Of a stretch of DNA of 64,000 bases, positions 45,616 through 54,748 are shown in pieces. Each line of letters begins with the position of its first letter. Position 1 is the first letter of the stretch. The translations under genes were made by a program, and so were the position numbers. The notes beneath the pieces were generated by a model. That model was not told where the DNA came from and did no database searches. It was given only the letters and a program-made list of their open reading frames with translations. Source of the DNA: Pseudoalteromonas fuliginea (GTDB taxonomy: Bacteria > Pseudomonadota > Gammaproteobacteria > Enterobacterales > Alteromonadaceae); NCBI RefSeq assembly GCF_000690055.1, contig NZ_JJNZ01000010.1, forward strand, positions 25,256 through 89,255, read 5' to 3'.

Positions 45616-46382
45616 GTAGCTCTTTGTGTTTATTAACTGGCGCTACCGGTGGAATAGGACAAGCAATTGCTAAAGCCCTATATGCAAAAGGGTGGAAGTT
45701 ACTCCTTGTTGGGCGAAATGCTCAAGCTCTTGAAAAACTCAGTGCTACATGCCCAGACAGTGAAATATTTATTGGCGATTTAACCGACGATACAACACGC
45801 ATTCATTTAGCTGTAAAAGCAAAGCAATTAGGCGGCGTTAAATTGCTAATTAACAATGCCGGTGTTAATGCAATGCAAAGTCTTGAGCACACAAGCTCTG
45901 AGCAAATAGACAATATGCTAAGTACCAATTTGTCGGTGCCTATTAAATTATGTCAGCTATTTTTGGGGCAGTTGCAGTATACCAAAGGCACCATTGTTAA
46001 CGTGGGATCATCGTTTGGCAGTATCGGATATCCGTATCAAACGCTTTATTGCGCGAGTAAATTTGGTTTACGTGGTTTTACAGAGGCGCTTTCGCGCGAA
46101 CTAAACGGTTCGGGTGTTAAAGTCGCTTACCTAGCGCCAAGAGCCACTGACACCACCATTAATAACAGCAAAATCCGTGCGCTGAATAAAGAGCTCGGTA
46201 ATAAAATGGACTCGCCAAAATTAGTTGCCAGAGAGTTGCTTGCGCTTCTTGATTCTAATCAGACACGGCGTTTTATCGGCTTTCCTGAAAAATTATTTGT
46301 ACGCATTAATGGCGCTTTCCCACGTATTGTAGATAACGCCATTGCAAAACAACTACCTAAAATAAAACGTTTTTTAAGTTAA
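45612..46382 (+). CDS. Short-chain dehydrogenase/reductase
   Basis: The 256-residue Rossmann-fold NAD(P)-dependent oxidoreductase has TGATGGIG (about residues 8-15), NNAG near 86, a catalytic Ser in VGSSFGS, and Tyr/Lys in YCASK near 152. It is predicted to reduce or oxidise an intermediate of the same pathway. It overlaps the oxidase gene by 4 bp. Confidence 0.92.
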   Translation: MSSSLCLLTGATGGIGQAIAKALYAKGWKLLLVGRNAQALEKLSATCPDSEIFIGDLTDDTTRIHLAVKAKQLGGVKLLINNAGVNAMQSLEHTSSEQIDNMLSTNLSVPIKLCQLFLGQLQYTKGTIVNVGSSFGSIGYPYQTLYCASKFGLRGFTEALSRELNGSGVKVAYLAPRATDTTINNSKIRALNKELGNKMDSPKLVARELLALLDSNQTRRFIGFPEKLFVRINGAFPRIVDNAIAKQLPKIKRFLS

Positions 46383-46409
46383 AAATAGATGAACAACGAG
46401 GATAAAATT

Positions 46410-47057
46410 ATGTATAAAATGACCTTAGCATTATATTTAGTATTCACGAGTATATTTCCTGCATCGGCCTATGCTGGCGAATCGCAAGATTTAGTCGCTA
46501 TTCAACAGAAGTGGGCTATCGCTAATTATGAACTTAAAGATGACGCGCAAATAGATGCGTTCACGCAATTAAGTGAGCAAAGTGCGTTATTTGTTAAAAA
46601 CTACCCAAATTTGGCACAAACGCATATTTGGAATGGCATTGTGTTAGCTAGTTTTGCAGGTGCAAAAGGCGGGTTGGGAGCACTTGGTTTAGCAAAAGAG
46701 GCAAAAACGTCACTCGAACAGGCGCTCTCAATTGATGGCACTGCACTCAATGGCTCCGCTTACGCAAGCCTTGCAACGCTTTACAGTAAAGTACCTGGTT
46801 GGCCAATTGGTTTTGGTGATGATGACAAAGCTGAAAAATTATTTAAACAAGCACTCGCTTTTAATCTCGAAGGCATTGATACTAACTACTTATATGGTGA
46901 ATACTTGTACGATGAAGGCGATTACAAAGAAGCGAAAGCACGTTTGCTAGCAGCCCAAGCTGCGGGTATCCGTGATACTCGCGCTAAAGCAGACAAATAT
47001 CGTCAACAAGCAATAAGCCAGCTATTGGCAAAAGTAGACAAAAAACTTAAAAGATAA
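46410..47057 (+). CDS. Secreted TPR-like protein
   Basis: The 215-residue protein starts at ATG 46410, after GAGGA with 7-nt spacing. An upstream in-frame ATG at 46389 would spoil the signal peptide MYKMTLALYLVFTSIFPASAYA. The rest is helical with TPR-like pairs, such as AKEAKTSLEQALSIDGTALN and KAEKLFKQALAFNLEG. It may be a periplasmic scaffold. Its gene lies 27 bp after the SDR gene and 8 bp before the response regulator gene, linking the biosynthetic and sensory halves of the operon. Confidence 0.82.
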   Translation: MYKMTLALYLVFTSIFPASAYAGESQDLVAIQQKWAIANYELKDDAQIDAFTQLSEQSALFVKNYPNLAQTHIWNGIVLASFAGAKGGLGALGLAKEAKTSLEQALSIDGTALNGSAYASLATLYSKVPGWPIGFGDDDKAEKLFKQALAFNLEGIDTNYLYGEYLYDEGDYKEAKARLLAAQAAGIRDTRAKADKYRQQAISQLLAKVDKKLKR

Positions 47058-47065
47058 ACGACACA

Positions 47066-47725
47066 ATGCATTTATTACTCGTTGAAGACGATCATTTAGT
47101 GGCGCAAGGGCTTATTCGCTCTTTGCGCCAAGAGGGCTATAGCGTAGAGCATAGTGGCACAGTAAAACACGCCCTAGAATGCCTTTCTAGTGGTGAAATT
47201 GAACTCGTTATTCTCGATTTAGGGTTGCCAGATGGTGACGGTTCACTGGTTTTAAAGCATATTAAAGCACAAAAAAAAGTAATTCCAGTGGTCATTTTAA
47301 CCGCTCGCGGCAGTATAGACGACAAAGTGCAAGGTCTTGATATGGGCGCTGATGATTACCTTGCAAAGCCGTTCGACCCTGCAGAGTTATTTGCTCGACT
47401 ACGTGTGGCAAGTCGACGCGTTAATCAAACTCAATCGAGTTTACTGCAATGCGGGGAGGTGGTCATAGACAGCTCTGCTCATACGGTGACACTCAATGGA
47501 GAGTCACTGACATTACCGCGTAAAGAATACATGCTTTTAAAAGCGTTAATGGAAAACCAAGGTCGTGTGCAGTCAAAACAACAACTCGAAAACAAACTTT
47601 ACCAATGGGGTGAAGAAGTCGGCTCTAACGCGATAGAAGTACACATTCACCACCTTAGAAAAAAATTCCCTAGCGACTTTATTAAAACCTTACGTGGCAT
47701 TGGCTACGTGGTTGGCAAGCGCTAG
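47066..47725 (+). CDS. OmpR-family response regulator
   Basis: The 219-residue protein has a receiver domain (about 1-115) with acidic pair in VEDDH, phospho-acceptor Asp in VILDLGLPDGDG near 51 and Lys in YLAKPFDP. A winged-helix DNA-binding domain follows (about 125-218), ending in TLRGIGYVV. The style resembles QseB/PmrA regulators. It is paired with the histidine kinase gene 26 bp downstream. The stop codon lies at the edge of a short repeat-A-like sequence. Confidence 0.95.
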   Translation: MHLLLVEDDHLVAQGLIRSLRQEGYSVEHSGTVKHALECLSSGEIELVILDLGLPDGDGSLVLKHIKAQKKVIPVVILTARGSIDDKVQGLDMGADDYLAKPFDPAELFARLRVASRRVNQTQSSLLQCGEVVIDSSAHTVTLNGESLTLPRKEYMLLKALMENQGRVQSKQQLENKLYQWGEEVGSNAIEVHIHHLRKKFPSDFIKTLRGIGYVVGKR

Positions 47726-47751
47726 AGCGTGTTTATCTTTCGAGGTTGAAA
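47722..47751 (+). repeat. Repeat-A terminus-like sequence between the response regulator and kinase genes
   Basis: CTAGAGCGTGTTTATCTTTC followed by GAGGTTGAAA closely matches the repeat-A left end at 29154 (CTAGGGCCTGTTTATCTTTC...). No other repeat-A sequence is present here. It contains the stop codon of the upstream gene and the GAGG ribosome site of the kinase gene. Confidence 0.65.
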
Positions 47752-49065
47752 ATGTCTATTCGTAAACGTCTGACCTTAATTTTACTTTCAATGATGGTGC
47801 TAACTTGCTTTTTAGCATTAGTAAAAGGCTATCAAAAAAGTATGCACCACGGCGAAAGTTTGCTTGATGATGAACTTAAAATAGTAGCTGGCGTTTTAAT
47901 TGAGCAACCATTGGCACTAAGCACAGATGCAGTACAAGTAAGTAATAATAGCGCTCAGTTGTTGTATCAAATTTGGCAAAATAATAATTTACTTAGTGGC
48001 TCATCGAGTTTAACGAATAACCAAATTAGTTTTAGCGAGGGCTTTCAAACGGCCAATGTAGCAGGGCAGCGTATGCGGGTATTTGTGATGAGTAAAAACA
48101 CCCGTAAAATCATCGTTGCTGAACCTATGGCAAAGCGTTTTGAATTAGCTGAAGCCGTTATTTTATCTGCAATGTTACCTATGCTATGGGCAGTCCCTCT
48201 GCTTGCTATTTTTATTAGCTTTTTTGTTAAATACGCATTAGCCCCTCTTACTCGATTATCTAAGCAGTTAGCGTCTCGCCAAGCTAACGACTTTACGCCA
48301 ATTAACTGGCAAGTAACCGACGAGGAAATTAAACCGGTTATTAATCGTTTAAACGACTTATTTAAGCGTGTAGAAACAGCCTACTTACGGGAGAGATTTT
48401 TTGCCTCTGATGCAGCCCATGAGTTACGTACCCCGCTTAGTAGTTTAAAAATTAACGTACATAATTTGGCTAATAAACAAAGTAATCTGCAAGACCATCA
48501 AGAATTACAAGCTATGTCGCAGGGCATTAATCGCTTAAGTAATATTGTCGAGCAAATGCTAATTTTAGGGCGCACTCAGCCTGAACAATGGCAGAGGCAG
48601 TTTAGCGAGCAATCATTGCTAGCGATTACTCAGCAAGTCGTATCGGAGCAATACGACAAAATAGATGAAAAAAACCAAACCATTAGTCTTGAAGGCGATG
48701 ACTTTATTCTTAATGGTGATGAGTTTACATTAACCACACTCATCGCTAATTTACTTAGCAACGCCATAAAGTACACCCCCAATAATGGTCAAATTATAAT
48801 TAAATTAGTATCAAGTAATGACGACTTTAGTTGGCAAATTGATGATTCCGGTGCGGGTATGACTGAAGAGCAAAAAGAGCGAATATTCAATCGTTTTTAT
48901 CGCGTAGGTGGCGATCAGCATCCATCAGGCGAGCAAGGTGCCGGTTTAGGTATGGCGATTGTTCAACACATAATTGCTATTTATGGCGCAACTATTCATT
49001 TAGCGAATAGCCCTTTAGGCGGACTAACCGTTAAGGTTACTTTTACGGGAGTAAAAAGTGACTAA
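47752..49065 (+). CDS. Sensor histidine kinase
   Basis: The 437-residue protein starts at ATG 47752, 6 nt after GAGG. Two membrane helices (about 8-25 and 135-160) enclose a small periplasmic sensor. A HisKA domain has DAAHELRTPLSS (phospho-acceptor His), and the ATPase domain has N-box NLLSNAIKY, G1 IDDSGAGM, F-box and G2 GAGLGMAI. The kinase is of the QseC/PmrB type. It is likely to sense a metal or metabolite linked to the genes that follow, which is inference from context. Its stop overlaps the cupredoxin gene by 8 bp. Confidence 0.93.
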   Translation: MSIRKRLTLILLSMMVLTCFLALVKGYQKSMHHGESLLDDELKIVAGVLIEQPLALSTDAVQVSNNSAQLLYQIWQNNNLLSGSSSLTNNQISFSEGFQTANVAGQRMRVFVMSKNTRKIIVAEPMAKRFELAEAVILSAMLPMLWAVPLLAIFISFFVKYALAPLTRLSKQLASRQANDFTPINWQVTDEEIKPVINRLNDLFKRVETAYLRERFFASDAAHELRTPLSSLKINVHNLANKQSNLQDHQELQAMSQGINRLSNIVEQMLILGRTQPEQWQRQFSEQSLLAITQQVVSEQYDKIDEKNQTISLEGDDFILNGDEFTLTTLIANLLSNAIKYTPNNGQIIIKLVSSNDDFSWQIDDSGAGMTEEQKERIFNRFYRVGGDQHPSGEQGAGLGMAIVQHIIAIYGATIHLANSPLGGLTVKVTFTGVKSD

Positions 49066-49411
49066 ACGTTTATTTAATCGGTGCCTTTGTTGTTTGCTAT
49101 TCTTGTCGTTTAACGCGGCGAGTAAAGAGTACCTTATTATTTTAAAAGATCATTTGTTTTATCCCTCGCAAATTACCATTCCCGCGAATAAAAAAGTCAA
49201 ACTATTGATAGAAAACCAAGATAGCACACCAGAAGAGTTTGATAGCTTTGATCTAAACAGAGAAAAAGTACTCTACCCAAACCGTAAAAGCATTATTTAT
49301 ATAGGGCCGCTTAGTAAAGGGCATTACGAATTTTTTGGTGAGTTTTCGCCCAATACAGCAAGGGGCGTTGTAATAGTTGGTGATGAGGAGGCGCAGCATG
49401 CTAATAACTAG
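49058..49411 (+). CDS. Periplasmic cupredoxin-like protein
   Basis: The 117-residue protein has a signal peptide (about 1-22) and one cupredoxin-type beta domain: LKDHLFYPSQITIPANKKVKLLIENQD, EEFDSFDLNREKVL and GHYEFFGEF. The usual C-H-M copper triad is not evident; Glu/Asp-rich positions take its place, as in EfeO/Cup-type iron-linked cupredoxins. It probably works with the membrane protein encoded by the overlapping next gene. Confidence 0.82.
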   Translation: MTKRLFNRCLCCLLFLSFNAASKEYLIILKDHLFYPSQITIPANKKVKLLIENQDSTPEEFDSFDLNREKVLYPNRKSIIYIGPLSKGHYEFFGEFSPNTARGVVIVGDEEAQHANN

Positions 49412-50138
49412 TTTAGTCATGAGCCTTAATCAATTGCTACCTGTGGCTATTTTATTAGTGCTACTACAAGTAGTTAAAAAACAAAGCGCTTTAAAAATAG
49501 GATCTGCTTTATTAATTGGCGCGCTCATGTCGTTTTTGTACATGCAAAGTGCATCATGGGTGAGCCAGAGGTTTGAACACCAAGGGCTAGAGTACTCACA
49601 AATAGGGCTATGTATTACTATATTTATAGCTGTATTAGTATTTGCAATAAAGCAAAAATCAGCGGCTTTTTATATTGCGGTTATAAGCACAATAACAATG
49701 TATTTAAGCCACTATATTATTTACCTCACCAGCTTTTGGCAAAGTAATGATGCAGGGCAAAGCTTATTTATTGGCACTTTATTAGGTGTTGGAATTTGTT
49801 TAAGTTTTAGCGTATTGCTGTACTTTTTAATGAATGCAATTAAGCACCGTTTTGGTATGTATCCGCTTTTTACTTTGCTTGCTTTTAACAGCGCGGCTAA
49901 GTTATTAGTTGCACTGGATTTGGCAAGCCAAATAGATTTAATTACCAACACCGCAACCGTGTGGGATTTACGTGATTTGTTAAACGAAAACTCTGAGCTA
50001 GGCCGCGTACTGCGTGCTCTTGTTGGTTACGAGGCTACCCCTGATCTAATGAGTGTACTTATATATAGTACAAGTAGCGTGATATTTTTATCACTTTGTT
50101 ATGTTATTTCAGCTTCAATATCTAAGGAACGTGTATGA
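49398..50138 (+). CDS. Seven-helix membrane protein, FTR1-like but lacking REGLE motifs
   Basis: The 246-residue protein starts at ATG 49398, 7 nt after GAGGAGG. It has about seven hydrophobic helices. The position after a cupredoxin gene and the helix layout recall FTR1/EfeU iron permeases. The REGxE motif expected in helix 1 is not there (MSLNQLLPVAILLVLLQ), and no second copy is visible. It may be a divergent permease or electron-transfer partner. The family assignment is tentative. Confidence 0.7.
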   Translation: MLITSLVMSLNQLLPVAILLVLLQVVKKQSALKIGSALLIGALMSFLYMQSASWVSQRFEHQGLEYSQIGLCITIFIAVLVFAIKQKSAAFYIAVISTITMYLSHYIIYLTSFWQSNDAGQSLFIGTLLGVGICLSFSVLLYFLMNAIKHRFGMYPLFTLLAFNSAAKLLVALDLASQIDLITNTATVWDLRDLLNENSELGRVLRALVGYEATPDLMSVLIYSTSSVIFLSLCYVISASISKERV

Positions 50139-50851
50139 AAGCACTCAACCTATATTTAGCGCTTAGCTTTACCGTTTTTTGTTTGTTGGTATTCTCAATC
50201 CCAGTTAAGGCCGATGGTATTGTTGTTGATAAGGTATATCACCCCTATGTTTTACCTTTTGAGCGAGAGTTTGAATGGCGGTTGGTGTCGCACCAAACAG
50301 ATAGTGGCAACATACTAGCGCAGCGTTTGGGTGGTGGCGGTGCTATTAACGATACAATGGCACTAGAAGGTTATATAGTTGGTGAGCGAGACGATAACGG
50401 CGACTTTGGTTTAGAAGCTTATGAGCTTGAACTACGCTGGCAATTGATTGAGCAAGGTAAATTATGGGCCGATTGGGGGGCATTATTTGAGCTTGAAAAA
50501 AAACATAATGAAGATGTGTATGAAGCAACGTCGGGTTTTGTGATAGAAAAAGAGTTTGGTAAAACAAGCTTAACTATGAATGCCTTTTTAGTGTACGAGT
50601 GGGGGCAGGATATTCAAAATGAATGGGAAAGTGAGTTTAGAGCGCAATATCGCTATCGATATCGTTCTGCTTTTCAGCCATCTCTTGAAGTTTACGTAGG
50701 TGAAGACTTTGTGGGTATAGGTCCAGGGTTTATAGGTTTGCAGCGTTTTGATGGACAAAAGCAGTTAAAATGGGAAGCGGGTTTTATCACTGAGATAAGC
50801 CAATCAGAAAAAAATCATAGTTTTAGGCTCGCATTAGAATTTGAATTTTAA
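50135..50851 (+). CDS. Predicted outer-membrane beta-barrel protein
   Basis: The 238-residue protein has a signal peptide (about 1-26). The rest alternates hydrophobic and polar residues in strands, with aromatic girdle residues and a terminal ALEFEF, the ending typical of outer-membrane barrels. I do not recognise a named family. It overlaps the membrane-protein gene by 4 bp and ends the operon. It could be a pore or anchoring partner of the cupredoxin system. Confidence 0.72.
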   Translation: MKALNLYLALSFTVFCLLVFSIPVKADGIVVDKVYHPYVLPFEREFEWRLVSHQTDSGNILAQRLGGGGAINDTMALEGYIVGERDDNGDFGLEAYELELRWQLIEQGKLWADWGALFELEKKHNEDVYEATSGFVIEKEFGKTSLTMNAFLVYEWGQDIQNEWESEFRAQYRYRYRSAFQPSLEVYVGEDFVGIGPGFIGLQRFDGQKQLKWEAGFITEISQSEKNHSFRLALEFEF

Positions 50852-50903
50852 TAACCAATGATAGCGGTTTTGGTTGTTTATCACTCTGATTATAGATGGG
50901 TAC

Positions 50904-50931
50904 TTGACATGTTTTAAAAAATCTATATAGT
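50904..50931 (+). promoter_or_regulatory. Putative promoter of the cold-shock gene
   Basis: TTGACA (50904-50909), a 16-bp spacer and TATAGT (50926-50931) sit about 160 bp before the csp start. This would give a long 5' untranslated leader, as is usual for cspA-type genes. Confidence 0.55.
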
Positions 50932-51091
50932 GGGCTGCAGCTAGAAAGAAAGCATGTAAGCTATAAATCTCCATTTCGATGTTGTATAAGTAATACTTGT
51001 AGTACCGTCCTGAAGTTTTTAAAGTACCATCTCATTTTTTGCTACACCCGCTCTTATGAGCATATTTTTTATTTTATATCAGGATATTACA

Positions 51092-51301
51092 ATGTCTAAC
51101 ATCGTATCAGGTACAGTTAAGTGGTTCAACGAGTCTAAAGGTTTTGGTTTCATCGAGCAAGAAAATGGCCCAGACGTTTTCGCACATTTCTCAGCAATCA
51201 AAAGCGAAGGTTTCAAAACTTTAGCTGAAGGCCAACGTGTAGAGTTCACTCTTTCACAAGGTCAAAAAGGTCCACAAGCTGATAACATCACAGCTGTATA
51301 A
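51092..51301 (+). CDS. CspA-family cold-shock protein
   Basis: The 69-residue single-domain RNA chaperone has RNP1 KGFGFI and RNP2 VFAHF motifs and the typical start [18 protein letters not shown] 51092 has AGGA 8 nt upstream; an in-frame upstream ATG at 51056 is not used by relatives. It is preceded by a long leader and followed by a terminator. Confidence 0.97.
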   Translation: MSNIVSGTVKWFNESKGFGFIEQENGPDVFAHFSAIKSEGFKTLAEGQRVEFTLSQGQKGPQADNITAV

Positions 51302-51322
51302 TTTTACTTTTTAAGTAAAATG

Positions 51323-51349
51323 AAAAAAAGCGCTTAAGGCGCTTTTTTT
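51323..51349 (+). terminator. Intrinsic terminator of the cold-shock gene
   Basis: AAAAAAAGCGC / GCGCTTTTTTT form an 11-bp stem with a 5-nt loop (TTAAG). Confidence 0.9.
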
Positions 51350-51416
51350 GTGTCTAAATTTTGATGAAAGTTACCTGCGTTTATTAGATAAGATCAACTC
51401 CACTTATTTACTCACT

Positions 51417-51560
51417 ATACCAACCTGTATAAATCTTTGAGCAATTTAACGAATTAAACTGCATTATAACGTCGTTAAATTTTTATTTAGAGCAACTAGA
51501 TACAAAAATTTTTGCCCAGTTCTAGCGTAATTTTCTTAACGTTAAATAGATCCCATATAG
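51417..51560. mobile_element. Repeat-C element, inverted copy
   Basis: It begins ATACCAACCTG and runs through CAAAGATTTAT-equivalent, CGAATTAAACTGC and AACGTCGTTA-type blocks to TTCTTAACGTTAAATAG. This is the reverse complement of the 42581 copy. The second terminus is lost close to the stop codon of the solute-binding protein gene. Confidence 0.7.
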
Positions 51561-51563
51561 AAA

Positions 51564-52283
51564 TTAATTATCCTGAATTCCATAAGGTAACGCACTTGTT
51601 TTTTCCATTTCAGTGAACGCCTTCTGAAGTGCATTAACAACATTAACGTCTGTTTTTTTATTCGCTGCTAAGTAAGCACCTACAGTGAGTTCGTTTATTC
51701 TATATACAAACTTTAAATGGTTGGGTTCAAGTTTTAAATAATCACTTAGCTGTTGCATATAAAGTGGATCGTCTACAACTAAGTCTACTTTTTTAGCGAG
51801 CAATAAATCATATGACTTTTGAATGTCGCTAGTGAATACTGCTTCAAAACCTAGTTTTAAAAGAGTCTGTGTAGAGAAGTCATTGCGTTGCATCGCTATT
51901 TTGTAGTTTTTAGCTTGCTCGGTACCTTCAATAACTATATCAGTGCGCTCTGAGAGAGCTATAAACCCCAAATCAAATCGTCCCACTTGTGCAATCCAAT
52001 AAAATTGTTCTTCTCGCTCTGGTGTTCTTGCTAGGCTGTAAATAAAAACGTTGCTTTGCTCGGTTGCTAACTTATAAGCACGCGCCCACGGATACATTTG
52101 TATATTAGGTGTTAGCTTAGCCTCTGCAAATATATCTCGAATTAATTGAGTGCCTTCTCCTGTTACTTCACCATCAACCAATACCTGATTCGGTGGTGCT
52201 AATTCTGTAACAACAAGCAGTGTTTCTGTTGCTTGAATATGCACAGAGTAAATAAAAAAAAGAAAATAAATAATATATTTCAC
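51564..52283 (-). CDS. Periplasmic solute-binding protein (SBP_bac_3-like)
   Basis: The 239-residue protein has a signal peptide (MKYIIYFLFFIYSVHIQA). The ligand-binding fold is of the polar amino-acid type: GEGTQLIRDIFAEA, YPWARAYKLA and NVFIYSLARTPEREEQFYWI. These WAR/RTPERE blocks mark the orphan subgroup common in marine gammaproteobacteria, which is not tied to ABC permease genes. None is adjacent here. The ligand is unknown. Confidence 0.85.
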   Translation of the reverse strand: MKYIIYFLFFIYSVHIQATETLLVVTELAPPNQVLVDGEVTGEGTQLIRDIFAEAKLTPNIQMYPWARAYKLATEQSNVFIYSLARTPEREEQFYWIAQVGRFDLGFIALSERTDIVIEGTEQAKNYKIAMQRNDFSTQTLLKLGFEAVFTSDIQKSYDLLLAKKVDLVVDDPLYMQQLSDYLKLEPNHLKFVYRINELTVGAYLAANKKTDVNVVNALQKAFTEMEKTSALPYGIQDN

Positions 52284-52679
52284 AATAGCGAATCGTCATT
52301 CAGTTAAATATAGTTATATAAGTGTGGCTTAAAATATTGAAAATACAAAAAATTAATCATGAAAATTAGTGACTAAGATATTGGTTTATTTAAATTTGAG
52401 TGTAAATATGAATTGTGTGCTGAGTTATGTTTTCACGTTGTAGTAATCAGCCTAGGAGGCTGTGTAACGACGTTCTAAAATGATTTAACCCGCATAATTT
52501 TTATGCCAATTAAACTTGGTATGAAGTATTAAAGGATTGATAACTTGAAATATAAAGTACTAAAACGATAAAAGGGCCTTGCGGCCCTTGGTGAAGTATC
52601 GTTCAAGTTAGATAGTACTTTAACCCCTTAAAGCAGCTATCTTCTTGTTTTGCAACACCGGTTTCATCTCAATAAGTTT
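52284..52679. other. Gap between solute-binding protein gene and nupC
   Basis: The gap holds the nupC terminator hairpin (52572-52589) and a small AGCCTAGGAGGCT palindrome near 52448. The remainder is A+T-rich. No gene or dispersed repeat was recognised. Confidence 0.6.
52572..52589 (-). terminator. Terminator of the udk-nupC operon
   Basis: AAGGGCC / GGCCCTT form a stem with a TTGC loop and a short T-run on the minus strand. It lies about 90 bp past the nupC stop. Confidence 0.7.
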
Positions 52680-53906
52680 CTAAGCTAGCGAGAGGAAAAA
52701 CCCAGCAATTGCTGCGCTCATAAGGTTAGCCATAGATCCTGCTAACACTGCTCTGAGCCCTAAGCGCGCGATATCCTTTCGCCGACTAGGCGCCATACCG
52801 CCTAATCCACCTAGTAAAATGGCTATCGATGATAAGTTAGCAAACCCACATAAAGCAAAAGTAACAATTGCTTGTGTGTGTGCGCTTAACGTATCGCGAT
52901 AATTTATAAAGTCTAAGTAAGCAACAAACTCGTTCACTACTATCTTTTGACCAATAAAGCTGCCGGCTATAATTGCTTCATCCCATGGCACACCTAGTAA
53001 CCATGCAACAGGAGCAAATACATAACCTAATATTTCTTGAAGCGTTAATGTTGGGTAATCAAACCACCCGCCAATACCACCTAATAAACCGTTTAATAGT
53101 GCAATTAGCGCTACAAAAGCAAGTAACATTGCACCCACATTAAGTGCTAAATGCATGCCGTTTGCCGCACCTGATGCAGCTGCATCAATTACATTTACAG
53201 GCTTATCTTCGTCATCTAAATCTAAATCAGCTAAGTTATCTTTAGGCGTTTCAGTTTCTGGCACAATCATCTTGGCCATTAAAAAACCACCTGGAGCAGC
53301 CATAAAGCTCGCTGCTATTAAATACTTAAGCTCAATACCAATAATAACGTAACCGGCCATGACAGAGCCTGCTACAGTGGCTAAGCCACCTACCATCACT
53401 GCAAACAATTCCGATTTAGTCATCGTTGCAATAAACGGTTTAACAATAAGAGGGGCTTCAGTTTGGCCAACAAAAATATTCGCCGTTGCTGAAAGTGATT
53501 CAGTACGTGAGGTTTTCAATAATTTTTGTAAACCACCGCCTAATATCTTAATAATCCAATCCATAATGCCAAGGTGATATAGCACAGCAACTAATGCTGA
53601 GAAAAACACGATAACGGGCAAAACTTGAATTGCAAAAATAAAACCTAATGTATCTTGTGAGGCAAGTGGACCAAATAAAAATCCAATACCATCATTCGCA
53701 TAACCAATTACCGATGAAACGGCCGCTGACATGCTCGTTAATACATTTTTTCCTGCTTCAAAAAACAGAACAAAACCGCCAATAACAATTTGCATCGCAA
53801 ATGCTATGCCAACGGTTCTTAAATTAATTGCCTTGCGATTAGTTGACGCAGCAAAGGCAATGCTTAGCAGCACGCACATGCCAACTAAGCTCATAAATGT
53901 TGTCAT
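52680..53906 (-). CDS. nupC: Concentrative nucleoside transporter (NupC/CNT family)
   Basis: The 408-residue inner-membrane symporter imports nucleosides with H+ or Na+. CNT landmarks are [21 protein letters not shown], a [14 protein letters not shown] stretch, [14 protein letters not shown] and the C-terminal [17 protein letters not shown]. It starts 17 bp after the uridine kinase stop. With deoB and deoD encoded divergently, the set imports and salvages nucleosides. Confidence 0.93.
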   Translation of the reverse strand: MTTFMSLVGMCVLLSIAFAASTNRKAINLRTVGIAFAMQIVIGGFVLFFEAGKNVLTSMSAAVSSVIGYANDGIGFLFGPLASQDTLGFIFAIQVLPVIVFFSALVAVLYHLGIMDWIIKILGGGLQKLLKTSRTESLSATANIFVGQTEAPLIVKPFIATMTKSELFAVMVGGLATVAGSVMAGYVIIGIELKYLIAASFMAAPGGFLMAKMIVPETETPKDNLADLDLDDEDKPVNVIDAAASGAANGMHLALNVGAMLLAFVALIALLNGLLGGIGGWFDYPTLTLQEILGYVFAPVAWLLGVPWDEAIIAGSFIGQKIVVNEFVAYLDFINYRDTLSAHTQAIVTFALCGFANLSSIAILLGGLGGMAPSRRKDIARLGLRAVLAGSMANLMSAAIAGFFLSLA

Positions 53907-53923
53907 ACAAATGTTTCCCGTTG

Positions 53924-54556
53924 TTATTCTTGTAGTAAATATTTTATCTTACTTTTAATAATATCAATCGCAACACGGTTCATACCGCCTCGAGTCACAA
54001 CTAAATCGGCGTTATGTTTCGAAGGCTCAATAAATTGATAAAACATCGGTCTAACAGTTGCTTGATATTGCTCAACAACAGATTGTAAAGTTCTGCCTCG
54101 TTGTTCCATATCACGCTGCATACGGCGCATTAAGCAAATATCTAAAGGTGTATCTATAAACACCTTAATATCAAATTCTTTATTAAGCGCTTTGTCACTC
54201 AATAATAAAATACCTTCAACAATGAGTATTTTTGCAGCAGGCACTCGGCGAGTTTTTTCGCTGCGTGTATGCTGTGCATAGTCATAGGTTGGTACTTCAA
54301 CTGAGTTACCACAACGAAGTTGCGTTAAATGCTCAAGCATCAACGCATGTTCAAATGCATCAGGATGGTCGTAGTTCGTTTGCGTACGATGAGCCATCGG
54401 CAAATGCGACTGATCCTTGTAATAAGCATCTTCTTCAATAATGGCGATAGCGCCTGGTTCAAGCTCGTTAACCAATTCATTGTATATAGTTTGGCTAAAA
54501 AGAGATTTGCCCGACGCAGACGCGCCTGCAATAGCTATAATAGTAGTTCGTGTCAC
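53924..54556 (-). CDS. udk: Uridine kinase
   Basis: The 210-residue kinase phosphorylates uridine and cytidine. It has P-loop GASASGKS, the [24 protein letters not shown] block and the [12 protein letters not shown] lid. The GTG at 54556 has GGTGAG 7 nt upstream and yields the usual length; a GTG 18 nt further upstream is an alternative. It forms an operon with nupC. Confidence 0.93.
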   Translation of the reverse strand: MTRTTIIAIAGASASGKSLFSQTIYNELVNELEPGAIAIIEEDAYYKDQSHLPMAHRTQTNYDHPDAFEHALMLEHLTQLRCGNSVEVPTYDYAQHTRSEKTRRVPAAKILIVEGILLLSDKALNKEFDIKVFIDTPLDICLMRRMQRDMEQRGRTLQSVVEQYQATVRPMFYQFIEPSKHNADLVVTRGGMNRVAIDIIKSKIKYLLQE

Positions 54557-54675
54557 TAAAGTTCTCACCCACACAGAAGGATATATTGTTGGTAGATCAC
54601 AATAGCAAAAAAGACACGATTAATCTCTTTTGCTTCGCTCAAGAATGCAAATTTATAATGTTTAGGTTTTATGAA

Positions 54676-54693
54676 ACAGGACTTTTGTCCTGT
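54676..54693. promoter_or_regulatory. Perfect inverted repeat in the udk/deoB divergent region
   Basis: ACAGGAC and GTCCTGT flank TTTT. The 7-4-7 palindrome lies 55 bp before the deoB start and about 120 bp before the udk start. It may be an operator for a nucleoside-responsive repressor or a leader hairpin of deoB. Confidence 0.5.
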
Positions 54694-54748
54694 ACGGAAA
54701 ATTCAAAGAGCGGATAAAGTAACCACCTAGAAACAAAGTGAGGTCAAA

